Positions 9,567 through 18,093 of a DNA stretch of 20,207 nt are shown here, in pieces. Below the pieces are notes generated by a model, which did no database searches, had not been told where the DNA came from, and saw nothing but the letters and a program-made list of their open reading frames with translations. The stretch is from an uncultured Terrimonas sp. (GTDB lineage Bacteria > Bacteroidota > Bacteroidia > Chitinophagales > Chitinophagaceae), in assembly GCA_946886925.1 (NCBI GenBank), contig CAMPJQ010000002.1, forward strand, positions 1-20,207, given 5' to 3'. Positions within the stretch are counted from its first letter, which is position 1. Each line of letters starts with the position of its first letter. The position numbers and the translations under genes are program-made.

Positions 9567-11213
9567 ATGGATAAAGTTTTTGACACAATCATTATTGGGG
9601 GCGGGTCTGCCGGCTGTGTGCTGGCAAACCGGCTGAGTAAAGATCCGGACCATAAAGTACTGGTACTTGAAGCGGGAAGAAGAGATGCCTGGTGGGATAT
9701 TTTTATTCATATGCCGGCTGCACTAACCTATCCGATCGGTAGCCGATTTTACGATTGGCAATACCAATCGGAGCCTGAGCCATTCATGAATAACCGGCAG
9801 GTGTATCATGCCCGTGGAAAAGTGTTGGGTGGTTCCAGTTCCATTAACGGAATGATTTTCATTCGTGGTAATCCAATGGACTATGAAAAATGGGCAAAGG
9901 ATCCGGGAATGGAAACATGGGATTATGCACATTGCCTCCCTTATTTTAAAAAGTCTGAAAACAGAACCGCCGGCGCCAACTTGCTGCGCGGTGGTGCAGG
10001 GCCGCTGCATCTTGAAACCGGGCCTGCCAGTAACCCTTTGTTCAGCGCCTTTTTTAATGCGGCCAAACAAGCAGGCTACCCGCTGACAGAAGATGTAAAC
10101 GGATTCCAGCAGGAAGGTTTTGGAATGTTCGACCGCAACATCAAAAATGGAAGGCGCTGGTCTGCCTCAGATGCATACCTGCATCCTGTTTTGGGAAAAC
10201 GAAAGAATCTTGAAGTCATCTGTGGTGCGCTTACAACCAGAATTCTTTTCTCGGGGAAGCGTGCAACCGGCGTAGAATTTATGAAGGGAAGTAGTTTGCA
10301 CAAGGTTACCGCAGGCGAAGTGATCTGTTGTGGAGGCTCCATTAATTCTCCACAAGTGCTCCAGTTATCAGGAATAGGAAATCCCGAACATTTGAAATCG
10401 GCAGGGGTTGAGGCGCTGCACGAGCTTCCAGGTGTGGGCCAAAATTTACAGGATCATCTTGAAGTGTATATCCAATATGCCTGCAAACAACCCGTAAGCG
10501 TTTGGCCGGCATTGAAATGGTATAATAAGCCCCGGGTGGGCCTTCAGTGGATGTTGTTTCATAAAGGACCTGCGGCAACCAATCACTTTGAGGGAGGAGG
10601 ATTTATCAGAAGTAATGAAACGGTTGCTTATCCTAACCTTCAGTTTCATTTTTTGCCTGTAGCTATACGATACGACGGTAGCTCTCCCTCAGGAGGTCAT
10701 GGCTACCAGGTGCATGTTGGTCCAATGAATTCCGATGCCCGTGGATCTGTGCTGATTAAGTCTTCGAATCCAAAGGAAAAACCCGGCATCCGGTTCAATT
10801 ATCTTTCTACAGATCAGGACCGGAAGGAGTGGGTGGAGGCCGTACGCTGTGCCCGGAAAATCCTGGGTCAGCCGGCGATGGAAGAATTTAATGGCGGGGA
10901 ACTTTCACCCGGACCTGCCGTTGATACCGATGAACAAATACTGAACTGGGTGCGCTGTGATGCAGAAACGGCCCTGCATCCATCCTGTACTTGCCGTATG
11001 GGTACGGATAACATGTCTGTGGTAGATCCACTAACGTTGCGGGTGCATGGCCTTGATGGTTTAAGGATAGTAGATGGCAGTATAATGCCGTATATAACGA
11101 ATGGTAATTTGTATGCTCCCATTATGATGATCGCAGAAAAGGCCGCTGATATCATTATAGGAAATGAACCACTTAAACCTGAAAAAGTTGATTTTTACAG
11201 AAAGCCAAACTAA
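9567..11213 (+). CDS. betA: Choline dehydrogenase-like GMC oxidoreductase
   Basis: A 548-residue FAD-dependent GMC-family protein. I chose the ATG at 9567; a TTG six bases earlier is the only in-frame alternative nearby. The FAD motif GGGSAG is at 11-16, GMC signature 1 ([18 protein letters not shown]) begins at 84, and signature 2 ([16 protein letters not shown]) at about 256. The catalytic histidine is H471 in [11 protein letters not shown], with the partner asparagine in NGN at 512-514, as in choline dehydrogenases and oxidases. It would oxidise choline to betaine aldehyde, feeding betB just upstream. A seven-codon frame beginning at 9551 overlaps the start and is probably not a gene. GMC enzymes have broad alcohol ranges, so the substrate rests on the betB linkage. 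Confidence 0.86.
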   Translation: MDKVFDTIIIGGGSAGCVLANRLSKDPDHKVLVLEAGRRDAWWDIFIHMPAALTYPIGSRFYDWQYQSEPEPFMNNRQVYHARGKVLGGSSSINGMIFIRGNPMDYEKWAKDPGMETWDYAHCLPYFKKSENRTAGANLLRGGAGPLHLETGPASNPLFSAFFNAAKQAGYPLTEDVNGFQQEGFGMFDRNIKNGRRWSASDAYLHPVLGKRKNLEVICGALTTRILFSGKRATGVEFMKGSSLHKVTAGEVICCGGSINSPQVLQLSGIGNPEHLKSAGVEALHELPGVGQNLQDHLEVYIQYACKQPVSVWPALKWYNKPRVGLQWMLFHKGPAATNHFEGGGFIRSNETVAYPNLQFHFLPVAIRYDGSSPSGGHGYQVHVGPMNSDARGSVLIKSSNPKEKPGIRFNYLSTDQDRKEWVEAVRCARKILGQPAMEEFNGGELSPGPAVDTDEQILNWVRCDAETALHPSCTCRMGTDNMSVVDPLTLRVHGLDGLRIVDGSIMPYITNGNLYAPIMMIAEKAADIIIGNEPLKPEKVDFYRKPN

Positions 11214-11523
11214 ACACACCGCACGACTTTTCTAAATAGATTTGGTGCTAATTAATGGGTAGTCCACATCACGGATAAAATGAATTAATTCGGTAAAATT
11301 TTGACCGACATGCTTTACAGCAGGAAATGTCTTCCGTTCATTTGCATTGTAATTGCCCTGTTTCAAAAGCCATTTAAGAAATGTATTTTTTCTCACCTGC
11401 CGGCCTTTCGGCAACCTACACAAACATTAGCAGTGTTTATTTGCTCAGCTTCAGGATAGCACCCAACTTTAACAATTGCATTATCTTGCATATATTATTT
11501 TACCCATCATAAAAATTAATTTT
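11214..11523. other. Intergenic stretch without a supportable gene
   Basis: These 310 bases separate betA from the OmpA-type lipoprotein. A 63-codon open frame on the minus strand (11232-11423) shows no recognisable domain, signal or conserved motif, and I do not call it. A short inverted repeat TGCCG/CGGCA lies at 11398-11413 but lacks a following T run on either strand, so it is not a clear terminator. The last 90 bases are A/T-rich and probably hold the promoter of the lipoprotein gene. Confidence 0.5.
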
Positions 11524-12390
11524 ATGAAATTCCGATTACCGCTTCTAACAATAGTTGCTTCCCTTTTTCTTTTTTCATGCGTAAGCAGTAAAAAGTTCAA
11601 AGCAGAGCAGGCCAAAAATGAAGCCCTCAACACAACGTATGTAAACATTCAGCAAACCCTTAAAGAATGCACTGATGCCAGGGACGCCGCTAACCGTAAA
11701 AACGCGGACCTGCAAAAAGAAAATGACAACCTGAAAGAACAGGTGGCTTTCCTGAAAGAGAACAATACCCAGGCGCTGAAACAACTCCAGGATCTTTCTG
11801 TAATTTCTGCATCACAGGCCGAAAGCATTAAAAAATCATTAGATAATATCGGCTCGAAGGATGTATATATCCAGGGCCTTCAATCCGCTATTTCCCGCAG
11901 AGACTCGTTGAACATGGTGCTGGTGATGAACTTAAAAGGTGCTATCGGCAATCTTGATGATGAAGACATTAACATTAAGGTAGACAAAGGCGTAGTGTAT
12001 ATTGATATTTCAGATAAGCTGCTGTTCAAAAGCGGCCGCTACGAAGTAACGCCGCAGGCTAAAGTTGTTTTGGGTAAAGTGGCGCAGGTGTTAAAAAATC
12101 AGCCCGACATTGAATTTATGGTAGAAGGGCATACGGATAATGTGCCTTACCGGAGCGGAGTGCTGCTTGATAACTGGGACCTGAGTGTAAAAAGAGCTAC
12201 TTCTGTAGTACGCATCCTGCAAAATGAATACCAGCTCGATCCTTCCAAAATGGCTGCAGCCGGACGAAGTGAATATAAGCCCTTAACAGATAATGCCACA
12301 GCAGAAGGCAGGGCCACCAACCGGCGCACAAGGATCGTTATTCTTCCCCAGCTCGACCAGTTCTTTCAGTTGCTTGAACCGCAGTCGTAG
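11524..12390 (+). CDS. OmpA-family lipoprotein with coiled coil
   Basis: I start this at the ATG at 11524, giving 288 residues that begin MKFRLPLLTIVASLFLFSC: a lipoprotein signal peptide with the lipidated cysteine at position 19. An upstream in-frame ATG at 11476 would bury the signal. Residues about 25-115 are polar, heptad-like and rich in Lys, Glu, Asn and Gln, consistent with a coiled coil or extended stalk. An OmpA_C peptidoglycan-binding domain follows (about 150-275), with GHTDN, NWDLSVKRA and TNRRTRIVI containing the usual diaminopimelate-contacting Asp and Arg. The likely role is tethering the outer membrane to peptidoglycan. It appears to be its own transcription unit with no functional link to the betaine genes. 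Confidence 0.9.
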   Translation: MKFRLPLLTIVASLFLFSCVSSKKFKAEQAKNEALNTTYVNIQQTLKECTDARDAANRKNADLQKENDNLKEQVAFLKENNTQALKQLQDLSVISASQAESIKKSLDNIGSKDVYIQGLQSAISRRDSLNMVLVMNLKGAIGNLDDEDINIKVDKGVVYIDISDKLLFKSGRYEVTPQAKVVLGKVAQVLKNQPDIEFMVEGHTDNVPYRSGVLLDNWDLSVKRATSVVRILQNEYQLDPSKMAAAGRSEYKPLTDNATAEGRATNRRTRIVILPQLDQFFQLLEPQS

Positions 12391-12595
12391 GAAATAAAGC
12401 ATCAGGAACCAAATGAATACAGATGGTTCGTGCCTTACCATGACAAGCGAAACCAAGCCCGGAGCCCGGAATCCGGAGTAAAAATGCGGTCGGTACCCGC
12501 AAGGAGGATCAGGCCGCATCCGAACGGCGGTTAAATCAGTTTCCTGTGGAATGAAGATGGTGCCGCACATGCTTTCTTTGTAATAACTTTAGGGT

Positions 12596-13702
12596 ATGAA
12601 GTTCAGCCTGCTGTTATATGGCATGATACTGGTTTGTGGTGCTGCAAACGGGCAGCTTTGGAATAACTATACGGGGGTTGGCCGGTTTACGATTGCTGTG
12701 CCTGATTCCACCAGCCGTTCTGCTGCTGCGCTGGCAGCGTATATACAGAATCGTTATGATGCTCCAAAAGCGCAGTTGCAGGCCATCTATGGTTGGGTTA
12801 CTGCCAATATCCGTTACAACGATGATAGCTCCTATTATTTCAACAGGAGCGTGGATCATGAAACAAAAATTGCCGCTACGCTTCGCAGAAGAAAAGGCGT
12901 ATGTGAAAATTATGCCGGGCTGTTCGCCGATCTTGCTTCAAGGATCGGGCTGACTTCTTATGTAATTTACGGCTATCCTATAGGCGTTAGCACAAGAGGA
13001 AATACGGGACATGCCTGGTGCGCTGTAAACTTAGATGATGAGTGGTGGTTGTTTGATCCTACCTGGGATGCAGGGTTTCACGGTGGGTTTCAGTATTTTA
13101 TGGTGCGCCCTGCTGCATTTATACAAACCCATATTCCTTTTGATCCGTTATGGCAATTATTGGAAAAACCTGTAGACTACCGGAATACCGCAGTAAAAAA
13201 TAAAGCGGTCTTTCACTATAAAGATTCTGTAAAAGCTTTTCTGGAGATGGACAGCCTGCAACGATATCTTGCCATTGAGCGGCGCATGAAAAATGCAGGA
13301 GCGAATAGTAAAATGGTTAGGCTTTGGCAGAGTTATAACAGAATGCATATTGCCATTATTGCAGGAGAGCAGGATATGCAATTGTACAATGCGGCAGTAG
13401 ATAACCTCAATACCGCTACGGAAATCTTTAATTCGTTTGTGCGTTACCGTAATAACGGATTTCTTCCTCAAAAACCGGATGCAGCAATAAGAACCATGCT
13501 GGAGCCGATCAGCCTGTTGATTGCGGAGGCAACTAAAAAGTTAGACGGGATCGGGCTGCTGGCAGAGAATTTCCAGTATAATACGGAAGGCATCCGGCAA
13601 AAGCTGGCATCACTCGGTAAACGCAACACGGAACAGAAAGAATTTCTTAAAAAATATCTCGCAGCCGGCCCGCCGGAAAGAGCACAACTGTTTTACCGGT
13701 AA
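12596..13702 (+). CDS. Secreted transglutaminase-fold (peptidase-like) protein
   Basis: A 368-residue protein with an N-terminal signal peptide (about 1-19, ending ANGQ). The transglutaminase-like core spans about 55-160 and has a full Cys-His-Asp triad: C103 in KGVCENYAGLF, H139 in GHAWCAV and D154 in LFDPTWDAG. Microbial members of this fold are usually cysteine proteases or amidases, rather than cross-linking enzymes. The remaining 200 residues are mostly helical by appearance and match nothing I recognise. Only 205 bases separate it from the lipoprotein gene, and an 8-base TAACTTTA element lies directly before the start, but the promoter is uncertain. Physiological substrate unknown. Confidence 0.82.
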   Translation: MKFSLLLYGMILVCGAANGQLWNNYTGVGRFTIAVPDSTSRSAAALAAYIQNRYDAPKAQLQAIYGWVTANIRYNDDSSYYFNRSVDHETKIAATLRRRKGVCENYAGLFADLASRIGLTSYVIYGYPIGVSTRGNTGHAWCAVNLDDEWWLFDPTWDAGFHGGFQYFMVRPAAFIQTHIPFDPLWQLLEKPVDYRNTAVKNKAVFHYKDSVKAFLEMDSLQRYLAIERRMKNAGANSKMVRLWQSYNRMHIAIIAGEQDMQLYNAAVDNLNTATEIFNSFVRYRNNGFLPQKPDAAIRTMLEPISLLIAEATKKLDGIGLLAENFQYNTEGIRQKLASLGKRNTEQKEFLKKYLAAGPPERAQLFYR

Positions 13703-13719
13703 GTAAAGCAATGCACAGG

Positions 13720-13757
13720 AAACCTCTTTGGCTTTTGAATACATAGCAGGTTTTTTT
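13720..13757 (+). terminator. Weak terminator candidate after the transglutaminase-fold gene
   Basis: AAACCT (13720-13725) can pair with AGGTTT (13748-13753), followed by further T residues to 13757. The 22-base loop and A/T-rich six-pair stem make it a weak call; it lies 18 bases after the stop codon. Confidence 0.28.
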
Positions 13758-13866
13758 GACACGATGTTAACTCCTACGATAAGGCGCAGCCCTACTCTTG
13801 GAACCACAAAATAGTTACCAAAAGCGGCGATTGTTATAACTTTATCTGAACCACAAAGAAAATGCA

Positions 13867-15354
13867 ATGCACTCAATAAAAAGCCTCCCCACCCTTGCCG
13901 TTTGTTTATTGACTGCTATAATCACGCAGGCACAGCAGAAGCCAAATATCATCTATATTCTTGCCGATGACCTCGGTTATGGGGATGTGAGTTCCCTGAA
14001 TGCAGGTTCGAAGCTGCATACCGTTAACATTGATAAAATGGCGGCAGGAGGAATGAAATTTACAGATGCGCACAGCAATTCCGCGGTATGCACTCCCACC
14101 CGGTATGGTATACTCACCGGCAGGTACGCATGGCGTACAAGATTGCAAAACGGTGTATTATGGGGTTATGATACCATGCTCATAAAAAACAACAGAACCA
14201 CTTTAGCTTCCTTACTAAAACGCAATGGGTATCGCACCGGCTGTATCGGCAAATGGCATCTTGGTCTTAACTGGAAAAAGGATGAATCAGGCGGATTTGA
14301 TTTTTTTCAGCCTCTTACAGATGGCCCAACACAGGTTGGTTTTGATTATTTCTACGGGATACCCGCATCATTAGACATGCATCCGTATTTCTATATTGAA
14401 AACAATAGCGTCACAGCAACCGCCATTGACAGCACGGCGGGAAACAGTGGCAAAGGATTCTGGAGGGCAGGACCTGCAGGAAATGATTTCAGGCATGAAG
14501 ATGTATTGAGCAGAATTACAGATAAGGCGGTTGATTACATTTCCCGGGAAGCAAAATCAGCTCATCCGTTTTTTCTTTATTTCGCGCTTACTTCCCCGCA
14601 TACGCCTATACTGCCCGCCTCTTCGTATCAGGGAAGATCCGGTACGAATGCGTATGGCGATTTTGTGCTGATGACAGATGATGTGGTGGGCAAAATCCTG
14701 GATGCGGTGAAGGCTGCCGGTATTGAAGACAATACCATCATTGTTTTTACCAGCGATAACGGTTGTTCTCCTTCTGCCGGTTTTGGGGAGCTTTCGGCTG
14801 CGGGTCATCATTCCAGTTATATTTACCGGGGAGCAAAAGCCGATATATTTGAAGGCGGGCATCGCATACCCTTTATTGTTAGGTGGCCCGCAAAGGTCAC
14901 AGCCGGATCGGAAACAAATGCAACCATTTGCCTCACCGATTTCATGGCGACCCTTGCAGATATGTTTCAGCGGCCGCTAAAAGATAATGAGGGTGAAGAC
15001 AGCTTCAGCCTCCTGCCTTTGTTGCTGCAAAAAAAGGGCTACGCCCGAACAAGCATTATTCACCACTCCATTGATGGAAATTTTTCTATCCGGGAAAATG
15101 ACTGGAAACTAATTTTTGCACGGGGATCCGGTGGGTGGAGCGCGCCTACAGAAAAAGAAGCAAAGGCACAAGGATTGCTAACCCTGCAACTGTACAATTT
15201 AAAAACGGATATCGGAGAAACAAGTAATGTAGCGGCAAATCATCCTTCCATCGTAAAGGAATTGTCTGGTGCCATTGAAGCCATTATTGAAAACGGGAGA
15301 TCAACAAAGGGAAAAAAGCAAAAAAATGATGTGGTGGTAAATTATAGGGAATAA
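13867..15354 (+). CDS. Exported sulfatase (S1 family, arylsulfatase-like)
   Basis: A 495-residue protein with a signal peptide (about 1-22) followed by the sulfatase core. The formylglycine motif is CTPTR with C75 as the residue to be converted and R79; this is the Cys-type motif with Thr in place of the more common Ser at the second variable position. Calcium ligands D35 and D36 lie in ILADDLGYGD, and K129 and H131 in GKWHLG. TSPHTP and VFTSDNG further along supply the remaining metal and sulfate contacts. It hydrolyses a sulfate ester, probably on a carbohydrate in the periplasm. No formylglycine-generating or anSME maturase lies in the window, so maturation must come from elsewhere. An ATG five bases upstream leads to a stop, so this start is secure. 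Confidence 0.92.
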   Translation: MHSIKSLPTLAVCLLTAIITQAQQKPNIIYILADDLGYGDVSSLNAGSKLHTVNIDKMAAGGMKFTDAHSNSAVCTPTRYGILTGRYAWRTRLQNGVLWGYDTMLIKNNRTTLASLLKRNGYRTGCIGKWHLGLNWKKDESGGFDFFQPLTDGPTQVGFDYFYGIPASLDMHPYFYIENNSVTATAIDSTAGNSGKGFWRAGPAGNDFRHEDVLSRITDKAVDYISREAKSAHPFFLYFALTSPHTPILPASSYQGRSGTNAYGDFVLMTDDVVGKILDAVKAAGIEDNTIIVFTSDNGCSPSAGFGELSAAGHHSSYIYRGAKADIFEGGHRIPFIVRWPAKVTAGSETNATICLTDFMATLADMFQRPLKDNEGEDSFSLLPLLLQKKGYARTSIIHHSIDGNFSIRENDWKLIFARGSGGWSAPTEKEAKAQGLLTLQLYNLKTDIGETSNVAANHPSIVKELSGAIEAIIENGRSTKGKKQKNDVVVNYRE

Positions 15355-15450
15355 ATATTTTCTCTGTCAAAAACCGGCTGCCATAGGGTTGTCACCCTGC
15401 CTTGTTTTCTTTGTATGGTAAATCAATAATACACCATAAAATTGAAAACA

Positions 15451-15957
15451 ATGACAAACAGTAACCAGGCAATAGCAACCGAAACTCCGATTGTTATCAC
15501 ACCCGAAGGGCTGCTCGAACACTGGCAGGGACACAGGAAGCTCACGCGTAAAATGATAGAAGCATTTCCCGAAGACAAATTGTTTACTTATTCCGTGGGT
15601 GGCATGCGCCCTTTTTCGGAACTGATAATGGAAATGCTTGCTATGGCGGTACCGGGAATAAAAGGTTTGATTACGGGCAAATGGCAAAATTATGATGAAG
15701 CATCTGCAGTGGCGCCTGCTTCAAAACAAGAATTGCTGGAACGCTGGGATGAAACAACCGAAACGTTAAATGCGCTTTGGCCGCAGATCCCTCCACATCG
15801 TTTCCTGGAAACCGATACAGCGTTTGGCCAGTGGGAAGGTACTGGTTACTTCTTTATATTTTATTTTATTGATAACGAGATCCACCATCGCGGGCAGGCT
15901 TATGTGTATCTCCGTTCACTGAATATAGCGCCTCCCGCTTTCTGGGACAGGAGTTGA
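15451..15957 (+). CDS. DinB-like four-helix protein
   Basis: I use the ATG at 15451 (168 residues) rather than the in-frame TTG nine bases earlier. Length and pattern fit the DinB/YfiT superfamily, small helical metal-binding proteins that often act as thiol-dependent transferases. Helix 1 has H24 and H28 and the signature-like NEIHHRGQ near 143-150 carries H145 and H146. The helix 2 segment RPFSELIMEMLAM has Met residues where many relatives have a metal-binding His, so the metal site may be incomplete. It stands alone: 96 bases after the sulfatase stop and followed by a strong terminator. Specific role unknown. Confidence 0.78.
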   Translation: MTNSNQAIATETPIVITPEGLLEHWQGHRKLTRKMIEAFPEDKLFTYSVGGMRPFSELIMEMLAMAVPGIKGLITGKWQNYDEASAVAPASKQELLERWDETTETLNALWPQIPPHRFLETDTAFGQWEGTGYFFIFYFIDNEIHHRGQAYVYLRSLNIAPPAFWDRS

Positions 15958-15997
15958 TGCGTGTACCGGGTGGTTGCAGGAATTATATTTTCTTCTC

Positions 15998-16041
15998 AAG
16001 ATCTATAGCATTTGCTGTGCAGTAAATGCTATAGATTTTTT
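15998..16041 (+). terminator. Strong intrinsic terminator after the DinB-like gene
   Basis: ATCTATAGCATTT (16001-16013) is the exact reverse complement of 16024-16036. Three more pairs (one G-U) close inward to a GTGC tetraloop, giving a 16-pair stem, followed by T residues to 16041. It lies 40 bases after the stop at 15957 and ends that transcript before the hydrolase gene. Confidence 0.85.
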
Positions 16042-16118
16042 GCATAACAGCATGGTTGGGTGTTAAATGCTTCCTGTAAAAGAAGAAGTGGAATACGTTC
16101 AAGGCCTAATTATTTACA

Positions 16119-16165
16119 TTTGAGTATTAAAAATTACCGCATATTATTTGTTTATTTTTATGCGG
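16119..16165 (+). promoter_or_regulatory. Candidate promoter with overlapping inverted repeat
   Basis: TTTG at 16119-16122 and TATTATTTG at 16142-16150 are separated by 19 bases, close to the Bacteroidota -33/-7 pattern TTTG and TA-NN-TTTG, although the -7 element has one extra base. A seven-pair inverted repeat CCGCATA (16137-16143) / TATGCGG (16159-16165) overlaps the -7 element and predicted start site, 16 bases before the hydrolase ATG. It could be an operator or a leader hairpin. Confidence 0.35.
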
Positions 16166-16181
16166 CGTAAACAATAAACCA

Positions 16182-17036
16182 ATGAGCAGGCAGTTCTTTT
16201 TGCTTTGGCTTACTATTTCCTTCGCTTTGCCGTCCTGTAAAAAGGAAGCTTCAGCACCGAACCCGGACATACCGGCTGTTAGCTATACCAATATCGCTTA
16301 TGGCAGCGATGCCCTGCAGGTAATGGATATCTTTCTGCCTGAAGGGAGAAACGTAGAAAATACAAAGACCCTATTCATTATTCATGGCGGAGGCTGGACG
16401 GGAGGCGATAAAGGAGACATGGCAGAGACGGTGGCATACCTCAAAAAAGAGCTGCCGCAATATGCTTTTGTAAATGTAAACTACAGGCTGGCATCCAATA
16501 ATGCTGTAAACGTATTTCCCACGCAGGAAGAAGACATTAAGAATGCGGTGAACTTTTATTTAAACAAATCTGCTGAATACCTGGTGAGTGAAGATATTGT
16601 GATGGGTGGAGCAAGCGCCGGTGCACACCTCGCTATGCTGCACAGCTATAAGAATGACCCAGGCAGGCATGTAAAAGCGGTGGTAGATTTTTTTGGTCCT
16701 ACTGACTTAGTAGCTTTATGGAACGAGGGATTAATACAACAGTGGGCCTTATTTGCGGCTATAGGCAACCTCTATACCGCTGACCCTGACATCTACTTTA
16801 AAAGCAGTCCCATAAATTTTATTACTCAGCAAAGTCCGCCTACCATTGCTTTGCAGGGAGGCGCCGACATTATTGTTATTCCCGCTCAAACTACGCTTCT
16901 TATTAACAAACTTACCGAACAGGGCGTTAAAAATCAACTGGTATATTATCCGCTTGAATCTCATGGATGGACGGGAGCCAACCTACTGGATTCTTACAGC
17001 AAGATCATTGCTTTTATAAAGGAACACGCTGAGTAA
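16182..17036 (+). CDS. Alpha/beta-hydrolase lipoprotein (esterase, HSL/BD-FAE-like)
   Basis: A 284-residue hydrolase with a lipoprotein-like signal ending FALPSC, which places C19 as the lipidated residue. The HGGGW oxyanion motif is at 68-72. The nucleophile is S145 in GGASAG, the likely acid is D229 in GGAD, and H261 in ESHGWTG completes the triad. The arrangement matches esterases of the hormone-sensitive-lipase branch, which often deacetylate carbohydrates or hydrolyse short acyl esters. It starts a three-gene plus-strand run with 65-base gaps, in front of the TIM-barrel and GH32 genes, so action on an acylated sugar is a reasonable inference. A dedicated promoter candidate lies just upstream, after the strong terminator of the previous gene. 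Confidence 0.87.
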   Translation: MSRQFFLLWLTISFALPSCKKEASAPNPDIPAVSYTNIAYGSDALQVMDIFLPEGRNVENTKTLFIIHGGGWTGGDKGDMAETVAYLKKELPQYAFVNVNYRLASNNAVNVFPTQEEDIKNAVNFYLNKSAEYLVSEDIVMGGASAGAHLAMLHSYKNDPGRHVKAVVDFFGPTDLVALWNEGLIQQWALFAAIGNLYTADPDIYFKSSPINFITQQSPPTIALQGGADIIVIPAQTTLLINKLTEQGVKNQLVYYPLESHGWTGANLLDSYSKIIAFIKEHAE

Positions 17037-17101
17037 AAAATATGATTCGCTTTATGCTCTCACTCAAAAAATACCTACCTTAAGTTTTCATTCTACCATT
17101 T

Positions 17102-18028
17102 ATGCTTAACAGAAGGAAACTTATAAAACTTACCGGTGCAGCAGCTTTAACAGCCTTTATGCCCTCCTTTATCAAAGCAAGTCCCGGCCATGCAAGCGGG
17201 GCATTTCGCTTTTGTCTTAATACCAGCACCATCAGCGGACAAAAACCCGGACTGCTTAAGTCGTTAGAAATTGCATCTGAAGCAGGCTACGATGGCGTGG
17301 AATTGTGGGTGAATGATATAAGAGATTATCTTAAACAGGGTAACAAAGTGGATGCACTCGCAAAATTTATTGCAGACCACAAGCTTACAGTGGAAAATGC
17401 GATCAGTTTCACTCCATGGATGGTGAATGATACCGCAAAAAGGAAGGCAGGATTGCAGGAACTGGAAGAAGAGATGAAGATAATGGCCGCGCTGGGTTGT
17501 CGCCGCATTGCTGCACCTCCTTCAGGTGTTGAAAAAAATGAGCCAGTAGATTTCCGGCCGGCGGGTATCTATTACCGTGAGATACTGGAACTGGGAAGAA
17601 AGTATAAGGTAATGCCGCAATTAGAATTCTGGGGCGCTTCGGGTACGCTGTATAGCTTAGGTCAGGCATTGGCTATTGCTGCGGCTGCCAATGATGCTGA
17701 TGCGCGGATATTGCCGGATGTATACCATCTTTTCCGCGGCGGTTCAGGGTTCAACGGATTGAAGTTGGTTAGTGGAAAAGCCATTGAAATAATACATATG
17801 AACGATTATCCGGGTAATAAACCTGTAAATGAACAAACGGATGGCGACAGGGTATATCCCGGCGATGGTGTGGCTCCGCTTAAACAGGTTTTGCATGACC
17901 TCCGGGCCATGGGTGGTACAAAAGTGCTTTCCCTGGAGTTGTTCAATAAAACATACTGGGCACAGGATCCTTTGCTGGTGGCCAAAACCGGCTTGCAAAA
18001 AATGAAAGCATTGGTAAATACGCTTTAG
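17102..18028 (+). CDS. Tat-exported xylose-isomerase-like TIM-barrel protein
   Basis: A 308-residue member of the sugar phosphate isomerase/epimerase (AP_endonuc_2) superfamily. The N terminus NRRKLIKLTGAAALTAF is a twin-arginine signal, so folding and metal loading probably precede export. Candidate metal ligands spread along the barrel are E175 (QLEFWG), D206 (LPDVYH), H232 (IHMND) and E279 (LSLELF), the Glu-Asp-His-Glu set usual for the family. The C-terminal GDGVAPL segment is also typical. Substrate cannot be read from the sequence; many exported Bacteroidota members are annotated only as isomerase/epimerase. It sits in a run with the hydrolase upstream and GH32 downstream, 65 bases on each side. 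Confidence 0.85.
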   Translation: MLNRRKLIKLTGAAALTAFMPSFIKASPGHASGAFRFCLNTSTISGQKPGLLKSLEIASEAGYDGVELWVNDIRDYLKQGNKVDALAKFIADHKLTVENAISFTPWMVNDTAKRKAGLQELEEEMKIMAALGCRRIAAPPSGVEKNEPVDFRPAGIYYREILELGRKYKVMPQLEFWGASGTLYSLGQALAIAAAANDADARILPDVYHLFRGGSGFNGLKLVSGKAIEIIHMNDYPGNKPVNEQTDGDRVYPGDGVAPLKQVLHDLRAMGGTKVLSLELFNKTYWAQDPLLVAKTGLQKMKALVNTL

Positions 18029-18039
18029 CAGAAAAAATA

Positions 18040-18057
18040 GCGCATGTGAAGATGCGC
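18040..18057 (+). other. Small hairpin between TIM-barrel and GH32 genes
   Basis: GCGCAT (18040-18045) and ATGCGC (18052-18057) form a six-pair stem with a six-base loop. There is no T run after it on the plus strand, so it is not an intrinsic terminator for that strand. It may be an mRNA stability or processing element within the run. Confidence 0.35.
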
Positions 18058-18093
18058 AACATTGAGCGTTAACAAAATAAACAACAACCCGGT

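Noticed and set aside
9551..9574. Seven-codon frame overlapping the betA start
   Set aside because: Too short and without any supporting signal; it ends eight bases into betA and could only matter as a coupling device, for which there is no evidence.
11232..11423. 63-codon open frame on the minus strand between betA and the OmpA-type lipoprotein
   Set aside because: No recognisable domain, signal peptide or conserved motif, and no supporting start context; more likely chance in a non-coding stretch.
12484..12519. ATGCGG/CCGCAT inverted repeat between the lipoprotein and transglutaminase-fold genes
   Set aside because: Only six pairs with a 24-base loop and no T run; not enough to call a terminator or operator.
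12573..12591. TTTCTTTG and TAACTTTA as a promoter for the transglutaminase-fold gene
   Set aside because: Each misses the -7 consensus by one base, and there is no TTTG at the right distance upstream; the second would leave almost no leader.
13862..13866. Earlier ATG in front of the sulfatase start
   Set aside because: It is in another frame and reaches a stop within six codons.
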